A stretch of DNA of 64,000 bases from JAJTCH01 sp040386195. Its GTDB lineage: Bacteria; Pseudomonadota; Alphaproteobacteria; Rickettsiales; UBA1997. The stretch is taken from NCBI GenBank assembly GCA_040386195.1, contig JAZKFV010000005.1, positions 62,001 through 126,000 on the forward strand, given 5' to 3'. Positions within the stretch are counted from its first letter, which is position 1. Each line of letters begins with the position of its first letter. Of this stretch, positions 16,691 through 25,376 are shown piece by piece. Both the position numbers and the translations under genes were made by a program. The notes beneath the pieces were generated by a model. That model was not told the origin of the DNA. It worked only from the letters and a program-made list of their open reading frames with translations, and searched no databases.

Positions 16691-17287
16691 ATGAATGATA
16701 AATTTTTGCAGGAAATATCAAAAGCTAAGTTAAGAGCAGTTAAAAATCTACCCGAAATGTTCTTTTTTACTGATCGTAAAAGGGTTAGCAATGTCTTGGA
16801 AGTGGTTGAGAATTTGCCGGAAAATGCGGCAATTATTATTCGTGAATATGATTTAAAAGCTGATCAACGTTTAAATTTTGCCCAACAAATTGCTCTGATT
16901 GCGCGCAGAAAAAATTTAAAATTTCTTGTTGGAAAAGATTGGAATTTGGCTCAAGAAATTGGTGCCAATGGCGTTCATTTTTCAGATTTTGATCAGAATT
17001 TTGCAGTGCCAAAAAATCGTCACAATATGATTTTGAGCTATAGCTGTCACCGCCCTGAATCAATTGTTGAAGCTGAAAAATTGGGAGCTGATTTGCTTTT
17101 TTATTCACCAATTTTCGCCAGCAAATCACATTTAAATCAACAGCCGGTTGGAATTGATGGCTTAAAGAATTTTATTAAAAAAACCTCGCTCCCAGTTTAT
17201 GCCTTAGGCGGAATTGATGAGCAAAATATTAAATTATTAAACAATACCAACATTTCAGGTATTGGCGGAATATCAATATTTCTTTAA
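16691..17287 (+). CDS. thiE: Thiamine-phosphate synthase
   Basis: The 198-residue TIM barrel shows the ThiE pattern: FFTDRKR near the start, IIREYDL, FLVGKDWNLAQEIGANGVHFSD, SCHRPESIVEAEKLGADLLFYSPIFASKSH and YALGGIDEQN for phosphate binding. ThiE joins HMP-PP and THZ-P into thiamine phosphate. A regulatory TenI-like paralogue is an alternative because some expected residues are replaced (VHFSD in place of VHLGQ). The thiS gene at 6.6 kb supports a thiamine role. manC follows after 10 nt. Confidence 0.82.
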   Translation: MNDKFLQEISKAKLRAVKNLPEMFFFTDRKRVSNVLEVVENLPENAAIIIREYDLKADQRLNFAQQIALIARRKNLKFLVGKDWNLAQEIGANGVHFSDFDQNFAVPKNRHNMILSYSCHRPESIVEAEKLGADLLFYSPIFASKSHLNQQPVGIDGLKNFIKKTSLPVYALGGIDEQNIKLLNNTNISGIGGISIFL

Positions 17288-17297
17288 GATTTAAACA

Positions 17298-18716
17298 ATG
17301 AAAATCACTCCCGTTATTTTATCCGGCGGTTCGGGAACAAGATTGTGGCCACTTTCTAGACCCTCGCAACCCAAACAATTTCTTAAGCTAACCAGCAATA
17401 AAAGTATGTTTCAAAAAACAGCTTTGCGTGCTAGCAATAAAAAATTGTTTAATGATCTTATCATTGTTGGCAACAATGAGCACCGTTTTATTATTGCTGA
17501 AGAATTAGAAAATATTGCTGTTAAATCCGAAACAATAATTTTGGAACCAATTGCCAAAAATACCGCTCCCGCTATTGCTATTGCTGCTTTAGAAGTTTTT
17601 GCTAAAAATGCTCATGGCGAAGATTTGATGTTAGTAATGCCTTCTGATCACATTATCGAAGATGAAAAAGGGTTGCTTGCGGCGGTTAAAAAAACCGTTA
17701 GCCTTGCCAATAAAAATTATTTTGTAACTTTTGGAGTAAATCCAACCAGCCCACAAATTAATTACGGTTATATCAAAAAGGGCAAAAAAATTAATCGCAA
17801 AAATATTTTTGTAGTTGATAAATTCGTTGAGAAGCCAAATTTAAAAACCGCCAAAAAATTTCTCCTTGATACAAAATTTTTATGGAATAGCGGTATATTT
17901 TTATTTAAAGCCTCAACATATCTGCATAGTCTACGCAAAAATAATCACCAAACCTTTATCAATTGTGTCAGCGCTTATAACAACTCAGAAAAAGATTTGG
18001 AATTTATTCGGCTGAATTTAGAAGATTTTGAAAAATGCGAAAATATTTCTGCCGATCATGCAGTGATGGAACAAGCTGAAAATATCGCCGTGATTCCAAT
18101 TGATGTTGGCTGGAGCGATATTGGCAATTGGGATATCATTACCGATATTGGCAATAAAGATGATAATGGCAATAATCTTATTGGCGATGTCATTGCCCTG
18201 AAAAGCAAAAATTGCTACATCAATTCTGAACATGGTTTAATAACCGTTGTTGGAGTTGAAAATTTGATTATTGTTGCTTTAAAAGATGTGGTGTTGGTGG
18301 CAAATAAAAATAATTCCAGCGACATTACCCAACTTTATGAAATATTAAAAAATCAAAATCGCGAAGAATGTAAAACTCATCCCAAGGTTTATCGACCATG
18401 GGGCAATGCTGAAACGATTAATGTTGGTGATGGTTTTAAAATCAAAAAAATTACCGTCAAACCCGGCGGATCGCTTTCATTACAAATTCATAATCATCGC
18501 AATGAGCATTGGGTTGTAACTAGTGGCAATGCCTTTGTTACTTGCGGCGATAAGGAAATGCAGCTCACCAAAGATCAATCTATTAGTATTGCCATCAAAG
18601 AAAAACATCGCTTGGAAAATAGAAGCAAAGTTAATTTAGAAATCATTGAAATTCAAACCGGAGATTATTTGAAAGAGGACGATATTATTAGGCTTTGCAA
18701 CTATTATAAAAAATAA
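17298..18716 (+). CDS. manC: Mannose-1-phosphate guanylyltransferase / mannose-6-phosphate isomerase
   Basis: The 472-residue type II bifunctional enzyme has the pyrophosphorylase signature PVILSGGSGTRLWPLSR at the N-terminus, VEKPNLKTA (about 178), and a C-terminal cupin isomerase domain (about 350-472) with RPWGNAETI, LQIHNHRNEHWVV and the metal-binding His residues. It makes GDP-mannose for surface polysaccharide. No other sugar-nucleotide or glycan genes are adjacent. It follows thiE by 10 nt and abuts the convergent IalB-like gene. Confidence 0.94.
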   Translation: MKITPVILSGGSGTRLWPLSRPSQPKQFLKLTSNKSMFQKTALRASNKKLFNDLIIVGNNEHRFIIAEELENIAVKSETIILEPIAKNTAPAIAIAALEVFAKNAHGEDLMLVMPSDHIIEDEKGLLAAVKKTVSLANKNYFVTFGVNPTSPQINYGYIKKGKKINRKNIFVVDKFVEKPNLKTAKKFLLDTKFLWNSGIFLFKASTYLHSLRKNNHQTFINCVSAYNNSEKDLEFIRLNLEDFEKCENISADHAVMEQAENIAVIPIDVGWSDIGNWDIITDIGNKDDNGNNLIGDVIALKSKNCYINSEHGLITVVGVENLIIVALKDVVLVANKNNSSDITQLYEILKNQNREECKTHPKVYRPWGNAETINVGDGFKIKKITVKPGGSLSLQIHNHRNEHWVVTSGNAFVTCGDKEMQLTKDQSISIAIKEKHRLENRSKVNLEIIEIQTGDYLKEDDIIRLCNYYKK

Positions 18717-19238
18717 TTATCGACATAATTCTTTCATTCGCGCATAGGCTCGGTTAAAGCCTTTCATCTGATATTCATCAACTGAATAATTGCCGGTTGA
18801 AGAATCGCTTCTGGCTTTGACTGATTCACTTTGCAGCATCAAAGTTATAATATCCTTATCATCGTAATCACTTTTCGCCCAAGCAATATCGCTGTTGGTG
18901 TAAAGCTGTTTTTGCACATTGCCAATCAATAAATAAACATCACTGCTAATTTTATATTCATAGCCAGAATAAAGGCTAATTTCTTCAGATCTGGTTTTAG
19001 AATATCTGGTGATTGCCAAATAAGGATTGCGCAAACCAGTAAAACTGCTGTCACTTTTATAAGGTGTGGCGGCAATATAACATTTTTTATCATCACCATT
19101 TTCAGCATATTCATAAACTACCCAGCCGTAATACATACTATCAATGGTTTGGGCGCTGACATTTTTTGGCAAGAGCCAGCAATTAATAATCAGATAAAAT
19201 AAAAAGATGAATTGGAGGGATTTGTAATTCACAAACAT
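18717..19238 (-). CDS. IalB-like secreted protein
   Basis: This 173-residue protein has a signal peptide (hydrophobic residues 8-27, ending NVSAQ). The mature part reads GWVVYEYAENGDDKKCYIAA, NPYLAITRYS and ends GFNRAYARMKELC, a pattern like invasion-associated locus B (IalB) family proteins of alphaproteobacteria: a W-x-V-y start, a Cys after 10-15 residues, and a final GFxxAYxxxxxxC. The two mature-part cysteines could form a disulfide. Periplasmic location is expected. IalB was first linked to erythrocyte invasion in Bartonella, but most homologues have no known role. Confidence 0.65.
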   Translation of the reverse strand: MFVNYKSLQFIFLFYLIINCWLLPKNVSAQTIDSMYYGWVVYEYAENGDDKKCYIAATPYKSDSSFTGLRNPYLAITRYSKTRSEEISLYSGYEYKISSDVYLLIGNVQKQLYTNSDIAWAKSDYDDKDIITLMLQSESVKARSDSSTGNYSVDEYQMKGFNRAYARMKELCR

Positions 19239-19247
19239 TTTGAGTAT

Positions 19248-19907
19248 TTACTCGATAATTTCGCCGCTCACTACATAACGAACCATTTCGGCAATATTGG
19301 CAGCGTGGTCGGCAAGTCTTTCAAAACTTTTAGCAATAAAAAGAATGTTGATAATATTTTTAACCTGCATTTGATCAAAACTTTCACCTTCAACAATCGA
19401 AAATAAATTTTCATAAATTTGATCAATCTCGTCATCTTGTTTTAAAACTGCTTCTGCTTTTTCTAAATTATGTTCATTAAAAGCTGACACCGCGTCGCTG
19501 GTCATTTTCTTAGCAATTTTTAACATTGCCAATAAAGAATTTTTAGTATTGTCATCAATTGTAGTTTCCAAATTAGCAATTTTTTTGATGATGCTTTTAC
19601 ATTTATCACCCATTCTTTCCATATTAGAAGACACTTTCAAAGCTGAGATAACATAACGCAAATCAAAGGCCATTGGCTGTCTGAGCGCTAACATTGAAGT
19701 AACTTTTTTTTCAGTCAAATGATCCAAATGATTAATTTTATAATCGTGATCCAAAATTTGTTGCACTAATTGTTTTTGCGGATTTCTAATCACATCTTCA
19801 ACCATCGCAATTGAATCATTAAGCAAATCTAATAAATGATCGAGAGTTCCAGAAATTGATTGAATGTCTTTATCGTAAGATTTTACGGTATGTTGTTTTA
19901 GTTCCAT
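19248..19907 (-). CDS. phoU: Phosphate transport regulator PhoU
   Basis: The 219-residue all-helical protein has the PhoU duplicated three-helix layout. Metal-cluster motifs are visible in the first repeat (KINHLDHLTEKK) and second repeat (KAEAVLKQDDEIDQIYENL), and SSNMERMGDKCKSI and KSFERLADHAANIAE are typical helix 2 signatures. PhoU links the Pst transporter to PhoR/PhoB signalling and limits phosphate uptake. No pst or pho genes are in view, so it is an orphan here. The gene shares its strand with the IalB-like gene (9 nt apart). Confidence 0.93.
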   Translation of the reverse strand: MELKQHTVKSYDKDIQSISGTLDHLLDLLNDSIAMVEDVIRNPQKQLVQQILDHDYKINHLDHLTEKKVTSMLALRQPMAFDLRYVISALKVSSNMERMGDKCKSIIKKIANLETTIDDNTKNSLLAMLKIAKKMTSDAVSAFNEHNLEKAEAVLKQDDEIDQIYENLFSIVEGESFDQMQVKNIINILFIAKSFERLADHAANIAEMVRYVVSGEIIE

Positions 19908-19997
19908 TGATTACAAAATGTTGTTTGAGAGTTGATTGCTATTAAAATATCGATCTGCAAAATAATCAAGCGCTTAAATGTTAAAGATACTCAACAT

Positions 19998-21278
19998 ATG
20001 AACAAAAAAAAAGTTTTAGTTATCGGCTCAGGCGGAAGAGAGCACGCTATCATTCATCAACTTAAAAAATCACCTCTTCTAGCAGAAATTTTGTGCTTAC
20101 CTGGCAATGCTGGAATTGAGCAAATTGCTCGCTGCATAACCAATATTAACCTTTTTAATTTCGACGAAATTATCAATTTTTGTCACCAGGAAAAAATTGA
20201 CTTGGTAGTAATTGGTCCAGAACAACCTTTGGTTGAGGGTTTGGTTGATGCGCTGCAAGCCGCTAATATCAAGGCTTTTGGGCCTAGTAAAAATGCCGCA
20301 AGATTAGAAGGCTCAAAAGCTTTTACTAAAAAGATCTGCGATGATTATAAAATTCCCACCGCCAAATATCAGGGTTTTGACAATCAAGATGCGGCGCTGA
20401 AATATTTAGCCAACAACAATTTTCCTTGCGTTATCAAAGCTGACGGAATTGCCGCTGGCAAAGGCGTAATTATTGCGGCAGATTTATTGACTGCTCAACA
20501 AGCTGTTGCAGAAATTTTCGGTGGCAAATTCGGCAACGCTGGGAAAACTTTAATTATTGAAGAATTTTTAGAAGGAATTGAAGTTAGTTTTTTTGCAATT
20601 TGTGACGGCAAAAATGCCCAATTTTTAGGCAGCGCCGGCGATCATAAAAAAGTTGGTGATGGCGATGTTGGCGCCAATACTGGCGGAATGGGAACTTATA
20701 GCCCGTCACCTTTCATTGACGATAATTTACAAGAAATGGTGATGCGACAAATGATTTATCCAACCTTGCAAGCAATGCAAGATTTAGGTTGTCCGTTCGT
20801 CGGCATTTTATTCGCAGGTTTAATTTTAACCAAAGATGGCGCAAAATTATTAGAGTTTAACACTCGCTTTGGCGATCCAGAAACCCAGTCTTTATTGCCC
20901 AGATTAAAAACCGATTTATTGCAATTAATTTTAGCAACTATTACTGGTGATTTACAAAATCAGAAAATTGAATTTATCAACAAAGCAGCAATTTGCGTGG
21001 TTCTAGCCGCCAAAGGCTATCCGGAAGAATATCAAAAAGGCACTGAAATAAAAAATTTAGCTGGCGCCAAAAATTCTGCCGACAATATTCTTATTTTTCA
21101 TAGCGGCACCAAACAAGAAGGCGATAAAATTCTTGCTGTGGGTGGTCGAGTTTTGGGCGTGGTTGCTTTATCTGATAATATCAAACAAGCCAGAATTGAC
21201 GCTTATAAAGCCGTTGATTTGATTGATTGGAATCAGGGATTTTGTCGTCGAGATATTGGCTTGAAAGCCATAATCTAA
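19998..21278 (+). CDS. purD: Phosphoribosylamine-glycine ligase
   Basis: PurD makes GAR, the second step of purine synthesis. The 426-residue ATP-grasp protein begins KVLVIGSGGREHAI and contains GPEQPLVEGL, KADGIAAGKGV, EEFLEGIEVSFF, TGGMGTYSPSP and EFNTRFGDPETQ. I use the ATG at 19998, since the upstream in-frame ATG at 19932 would add a non-conserved 22-residue leader overlapping the likely promoter region. Length then matches the family. No other pur genes are in the window. Confidence 0.95.
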   Translation: MNKKKVLVIGSGGREHAIIHQLKKSPLLAEILCLPGNAGIEQIARCITNINLFNFDEIINFCHQEKIDLVVIGPEQPLVEGLVDALQAANIKAFGPSKNAARLEGSKAFTKKICDDYKIPTAKYQGFDNQDAALKYLANNNFPCVIKADGIAAGKGVIIAADLLTAQQAVAEIFGGKFGNAGKTLIIEEFLEGIEVSFFAICDGKNAQFLGSAGDHKKVGDGDVGANTGGMGTYSPSPFIDDNLQEMVMRQMIYPTLQAMQDLGCPFVGILFAGLILTKDGAKLLEFNTRFGDPETQSLLPRLKTDLLQLILATITGDLQNQKIEFINKAAICVVLAAKGYPEEYQKGTEIKNLAGAKNSADNILIFHSGTKQEGDKILAVGGRVLGVVALSDNIKQARIDAYKAVDLIDWNQGFCRRDIGLKAII

Positions 21279-21346
21279 CTTTCTTGATTTTAATAATCAT
21301 ATCGCTAGTCTCTGCCCCTTCATTTTAACCAAATTTTTTATAATTT

Positions 21347-21727
21347 ATGACTGGTTTTCTTTCCAATATTTTAATCTCTGATAGTTTTGCTGGAGTTGTT
21401 GAAGCCTCTCCTGCGCCATCTGCAACTGCTGGACTTGCTAACTTCATACCGTTAATTTTAATATTTTTGGTATTTTACTTTCTATTAATTCGCCCACAAC
21501 AAAAGAAGCTTAAAGAACACCAAAATGTTTTGAGCACTTTAAAAAGTGGCGATAAAGTTAATACCAGCAGTGGAATTTTTGGCGTAGTCAGAGCAATTGA
21601 CATTAAAGAAAACACTGTTGATTTAGAGATTGCCAGTAATGTAATAGTCAAAGTTTTGAAACAAAGTATTTCAGCGGTTATCAAAGACCAAGCTGTAGAA
21701 CAAAAATCTAACAAAAAGAAAAAATAA
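21347..21727 (+). CDS. yajC: Preprotein translocase subunit YajC
   Basis: The 126-residue protein has a single membrane helix (about 30-48, FIPLILIFLVFYFLLIRPQQ) followed by the YajC signature RPQQKKLKEHQNVLSTLKSGDKV and TSSGIFGVV. YajC associates with SecDF at the Sec translocon. The 30-residue segment before the helix is a little longer than usual. secD starts 1 nt after the stop, forming the standard yajC-secD order. Confidence 0.95.
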   Translation: MTGFLSNILISDSFAGVVEASPAPSATAGLANFIPLILIFLVFYFLLIRPQQKKLKEHQNVLSTLKSGDKVNTSSGIFGVVRAIDIKENTVDLEIASNVIVKVLKQSISAVIKDQAVEQKSNKKKK

Positions 21728-21728
21728 T

Positions 21729-23291
21729 ATGTTTCGCTTCTCACCATTAAAGGCGTTTTTCGTCCTTGTTGTTTGTGTTATTTCGATTCTTTATAGCCTT
21801 CCTAATTTTATTTCCGAACCAAACAAAGAGATCAGACCTTACAAATATTTGCCTAGTAGCAAAGTTAATCTTGGTCTTGATTTGCAAGGTGGCGCGCATC
21901 TTTTATTACAAGTTAATTTTGATTATTATCTCAAAGAACAACTTGGAAATTTGACTGATGAATTAAAAAGAAACTTTATCGAAGGCGGTTTAAATTCAGT
22001 TTCTGAAATTAGAGATGGCAAAATTATCTTTACCTTTTCCCAAGATAGCTATGTTGGTAAAGCTAAAAAAATTGTCCGCAAATTTGATAACGATATTGAT
22101 ATTGATAGTAAGAGCGACAAAATTATTTTATCTTACGCCGCTTCTCATCTTGCCAAGATGCAAAAGGATTTAGTGCAGCAATCAATTGAAATTGTGCGCC
22201 GCAGAGTTGACGAAACCGGCACTAAAGAACCAATCATTCAAGCCCAAGGCAATAGCCGCATTTTGCTGCAAGTTCCCGGAGTTCACAATCCGCAAGCAAT
22301 CAAAGATCTGCTCGGCAAAACTGCCAAACTCACTTTCCACTTTGTGGTCGATAAATCTTTCGATGACAATTTCACCGAATACACTATGGATTACGATATC
22401 GCCAAAATTCAAGATACTGGCGGGCGAACTTATCTAATCAAAAAAGCTCCGATTTTAACCGGCGATTTATTGGTTGACGCCAATGCCACTTTTTATGAAG
22501 GACAGCCGGCAGTTTCATTTAAATTCAATTATCTTGGCGCGCGCAAATTTGCTGAAATTACTACTGATAATATTGGCAGAATTTTTGCCATTGTTTTAGA
22601 TGGCAAAATTATCACCGCACCAAAAATTAATTCAGTCATCACCGGTGGAACTGGGGTTATTTCCGGCAGCTTCACTACTGAAGATGCTAATAATTTAGCT
22701 CTCTTACTCAGAGCCGGCGCACTTCCTGCGCCAATTGAAGTGATTGAAGAAAGAACCGTTGGCCCGTCACTTGGCGCTGATTCAGTGCGTTATGGAACCA
22801 CCGCAGCAATTTATGGTTTTGCTTTAGTTGCTGCTTTTATGTTTTTATTCTACGGATTTTTTGGGCTAATCGCCAATTTTGCTTTGCTAATCAACATTGC
22901 CTTGATTTTAACTTTTCTATCTTGGCTCGGTGCCACTTTAACTTTGCCAGGCATTGCCGGAATTGTGCTGACGATGGGAATGGCGGTTGATGCTAATGTG
23001 TTGATTTTTGAGCGAATGAAAGAAGAAGCGCGCCATCATAACAAAAAAATTATGATTGCCATTGATGCTGGATTTTCACAAGCTTTCCGCACTATTTTAG
23101 ATTCCAATATCACAACTTTGATTATCGCTTCCTTGCTTTATATCTTCGGCAGCGGCGCTATTCGTGGGTTTGCAGTAACTTTGACAATCGGAATTTTATC
23201 TTCAATGTTCTCAGCAATAATTCTCACCAGAACCATCATTTCCTTGTGGCTTAAATACCGCAGATTCCCAATCCAAGCTTTGCCAATCTAA
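21729..23291 (+). CDS. secD: Protein translocase subunit SecD
   Basis: SecD uses the proton motive force to help pull proteins through the Sec channel. The 520-residue protein has the N-terminal helix, a large periplasmic domain with LGLDLQGGAHLLLQV (about 49) and VRRRVDETGTKEPIIQAQG, then the RND-type five-helix core with GMAVDANVLIFERMKEE. Length is normal for SecD alone. The usual next gene secF is absent: a hairpin and a convergent MFS gene follow instead, so SecF must be encoded elsewhere. Confidence 0.96.
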   Translation: MFRFSPLKAFFVLVVCVISILYSLPNFISEPNKEIRPYKYLPSSKVNLGLDLQGGAHLLLQVNFDYYLKEQLGNLTDELKRNFIEGGLNSVSEIRDGKIIFTFSQDSYVGKAKKIVRKFDNDIDIDSKSDKIILSYAASHLAKMQKDLVQQSIEIVRRRVDETGTKEPIIQAQGNSRILLQVPGVHNPQAIKDLLGKTAKLTFHFVVDKSFDDNFTEYTMDYDIAKIQDTGGRTYLIKKAPILTGDLLVDANATFYEGQPAVSFKFNYLGARKFAEITTDNIGRIFAIVLDGKIITAPKINSVITGGTGVISGSFTTEDANNLALLLRAGALPAPIEVIEERTVGPSLGADSVRYGTTAAIYGFALVAAFMFLFYGFFGLIANFALLINIALILTFLSWLGATLTLPGIAGIVLTMGMAVDANVLIFERMKEEARHHNKKIMIAIDAGFSQAFRTILDSNITTLIIASLLYIFGSGAIRGFAVTLTIGILSSMFSAIILTRTIISLWLKYRRFPIQALPI

Positions 23292-23310
23292 GACCTCGGT
23301 CTTTTAATTT
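23290..23310. terminator. Probable terminator after secD
   Basis: A hairpin AAGAC-CTCG-GTCTT overlaps the secD stop codon and runs into TTAATTTT, resembling a weak rho-independent terminator. It ends at the stop of the convergent MFS gene (23310). The stem is only 5-6 bp. Confidence 0.5.
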
Positions 23311-24440
23311 TACGCGCCACTGGGGGCGCCCCGCCTTGCGGGGATCCCCAAGATCAGAAAATAAACCAAATTCGCCAAAACGATTAACATCACAAAACCC
23401 TGAGCATCAAAAATCTGCATAAAAATTCCCACCAATAAAGTTCCACAAAGCGCGCCCAAACCGCCAACAGCTTGCAACGCCGAATTGATCACAATGAGAT
23501 CTTTTTTATTTTGATTGTGGTTCACTTTGGTAATCACCGAGATAAAAATTAAACTAATAAACCAGCCATAAATAACATAAACTCCAATCGCTAAATAATA
23601 ATTACCGATTGCCCAAGGCAAAAATGCTATTGCCAACAAAGCGCCCAGAAAGCCAAAATTAATATATTTTTGCAGCTCTTTATTATTAATCATCCAGCCA
23701 ATAAAAAAATCTGCCAAGCCAACCGTCATAAAAGCACTAACTAAAATGCCGGAATTTTCAGCACTTAAGCCGTTTTTTAAACCGTAAATGACGGTAAATA
23801 AAATTATTACAACAATCTGTAGATCAAGCAAAAACCTAGCTATAAAGCCGCTTTTATGAGTTTTGATAATTTGCCAATAATCTGCTTTTTCAGCATCTAA
23901 TTTGGGTTGATGTTTTCTAATTACCAATAAAGAAAAGCAGCTGATCAAAACTAAAATTGCCGAAATAATAAAGACTAAATATTGACCAGCACCAATCAAT
24001 TTAACCGCGATTGGCCCAAGCGCAAAGCCGGCGCAAATCATCGTGCTGTTCAGCGCCAAAATCATTGAGCGACGATTATTGGTGGTTGAAATATTGATCC
24101 AAGATTGTCTGAGCGCGATGATGATAAACCAGGATAATCCGGAAATTAGCACCAGAAAAATCCACCACCAAAAACTATAATGTAGCGGCAAAATCAAAAT
24201 CATCGCCGCTTCAATGACGGCAAAAATTAAAATCATTCTCAGCGCACCAATTTTGTGGCTGAGCCCATATAAAAACTTAGCAATCAAAACTCCCGCCAAA
24301 ATTTCTACCCCTTCAATCACCCCAATTAATACTGGCGAAACTTGATGCTGGTAGAGAATTAACGGAAATGAAACGGCGTTGATGCCCGCCGAAAAGGTGA
24401 AGAGAAAAGTGCTGAAAAGCAGAATAATTATCGCGGGCAT
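23310..24440 (-). CDS. MFS transporter
   Basis: The 376-residue protein has about 11-12 hydrophobic helices and MFS features: a short basic loop after helix 2 (YGLSHKIGALR), a polar central loop after helix 6 (RKHQPKLDAEKADYWQ) and pseudo-symmetrical halves. The substrate cannot be predicted. It overlaps the SDR stop by 1 nt (TAATG), so the two are an operon. The last residues (PARRGAPSGA) come from a GC-rich palindromic element at 23321-23350 whose base composition is unlike the rest of the gene. The original C-terminus probably ended near VYFLILG. Confidence 0.85.
   Translation of the reverse strand: MPAIIILLFSTFLFTFSAGINAVSFPLILYQHQVSPVLIGVIEGVEILAGVLIAKFLYGLSHKIGALRMILIFAVIEAAMILILPLHYSFWWWIFLVLISGLSWFIIIALRQSWINISTTNNRRSMILALNSTMICAGFALGPIAVKLIGAGQYLVFIISAILVLISCFSLLVIRKHQPKLDAEKADYWQIIKTHKSGFIARFLLDLQIVVIILFTVIYGLKNGLSAENSGILVSAFMTVGLADFFIGWMINNKELQKYINFGFLGALLAIAFLPWAIGNYYLAIGVYVIYGWFISLIFISVITKVNHNQNKKDLIVINSALQAVGGLGALCGTLLVGIFMQIFDAQGFVMLIVLANLVYFLILGIPARRGAPSGA
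23321..23350. repeat. GC-rich palindrome at the MFS 3' end (family E)
   Basis: TGGGG at 23321-23325 pairs with CCCCA at 23346-23350, enclosing a second perfect hairpin CCCCGC-CTT-GCGGGG (23329-23343). It is the most GC-rich short stretch outside RNA genes in the window and lies within the MFS coding frame. It may act as a terminator-like structure between the convergent genes or be an inserted repeat. Confidence 0.75.
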
Positions 24441-25291
24441 TATAAACTTTTTTTCTTGGGTAATTTAGCAAAAATTGGATCGGTGATTTTGGTAGAAATT
24501 AAAGTTGCCAGCCAAACGATGAAATAAAGTGGGAATGGAAAGGCGATACGGGATTTATTTTTAGCTAAAGATTTTTTGATAATCTGCGCCGCCTTATCAG
24601 CGCTGATTAAAAACGGCATTGGAAAATTATTCACAGCGGTCATCGGCGTTTTGATATAACCCGGACAAACCACATTCACCGCAATTCCCAGCGGCGCCAG
24701 CGAGCCGCGTAATGCTTCACCATAAACCCGCACGCAAGCTTTGCTGGCAGAATATGCTGGCGATGAAGGTAAGCCGCGAAAGCCTGCCAATGAAGAGATA
24801 ATAGCAATCTGCCCTTTCAATGGCTTGTCATCCTGAGTGCAGCGAAGGATCTCATGAGACGAGTTCGGTTTTGGTTCATGACGCGCTGCAAGAGATCCTT
24901 CGCTGCGCTCAGGATGACAGTTTAGCATCAACGCAATCGCTGGATTAATCGTATTTAAAACCCCATCAATATTAGTTGTAAAAATTTCCTTAATTTGATT
25001 TTCACTTTCTGATCCCGAAGAAGTTCCAGCTGAAATTCCGGCATTGGCAATTACCAAATCTAAATGAAATTCTTGCCCAAGCTCGATAATCCAGTCTTTA
25101 ACCGCCTTAGCGTCTTTAATATCAATAATTTTGCTGATAACTTTTGCCTGTTTATTTTGGCAAATTTGAGTGATGTGATTTAATTTTTCCTGACTACGCC
25201 CAGTGAGAAAAAGTGTGTTTCCTGCTTGGGAATAAACTTCCGCCAAAGCCCAACCAAGTCCACTAGTGGCGCCGGTGATTAAAATATTCAT
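24440..25291 (-). CDS. Short-chain dehydrogenase/reductase with an in-frame repeat insertion
   Basis: A classical SDR with the cofactor motif TGATSGLGWALAEVY, the NAG motif (VIANAGISAG), catalytic Ser (ISSLAGFRG), YSASKACV (catalytic Tyr and Lys) and CPGYIKTPM. A C-terminal hydrophobic segment (FPFPLYFIVWLATLIS) suggests membrane association. I use the ATG at 25291, because the upstream frame to 25327 is heptamer repeat sequence. A family B palindrome (24826-24919) is inserted in frame just before strand 5 and adds about 32 residues beginning CHPERSEGS. All catalytic residues lie outside the insert, so the enzyme may still fold. The substrate is unknown. Confidence 0.88.
   Translation of the reverse strand: MNILITGATSGLGWALAEVYSQAGNTLFLTGRSQEKLNHITQICQNKQAKVISKIIDIKDAKAVKDWIIELGQEFHLDLVIANAGISAGTSSGSESENQIKEIFTTNIDGVLNTINPAIALMLNCHPERSEGSLAARHEPKPNSSHEILRCTQDDKPLKGQIAIISSLAGFRGLPSSPAYSASKACVRVYGEALRGSLAPLGIAVNVVCPGYIKTPMTAVNNFPMPFLISADKAAQIIKKSLAKNKSRIAFPFPLYFIVWLATLISTKITDPIFAKLPKKKSL
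24826..24919. repeat. Palindromic element, family B (copy 2), inside the SDR gene
   Basis: A 94-nt palindrome with TGTCATCCTGAGTGCAGCG at the left and the matching GGATGACA arm at the right, oriented so that the SDR frame stays open. The loop, read on the minus strand, matches copy 1 (9166-9261) at GGATC-CTTGCA and TGAACCAAA. Translated on the minus strand it gives CHPERSEGS at one end and CTQDD at the other. Confidence 0.93.
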
Positions 25292-25299
25292 AGATTTAT

Positions 25300-25374
25300 T
25301 AGTCGTAAGTTGTAAGTCGTAAGTCAAACCAGACTCGGAACCACTTACGACTCACGACTTATGACTTACGACTA
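25300..25374. repeat. Inverted heptamer element, family A (copy 3)
   Basis: AGTCGTAAGTTGTAAGTCGT on the left is opposed by ACTTACGACT-type units on the right, around a loop containing AAACCAGACTCGG (25326-25337). It fills the gap between SDR and rho and would form a long hairpin in an RNA from either strand. Loop and arms match copy 4 at 27043-27134. Confidence 0.88.
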
Positions 25375-25376
25375 TT

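Noticed and set aside
18018..18233. Minus-strand frame inside manC and other frames opposite polA and pccA
   Set aside because: Overlap strongly conserved coding regions and have no start context or family resemblance.
19932..19997. Upstream extension of purD by 22 residues
   Set aside because: The extension is not conserved in PurD and covers the phoU-purD promoter region. The ATG at 19998 fits the family start.
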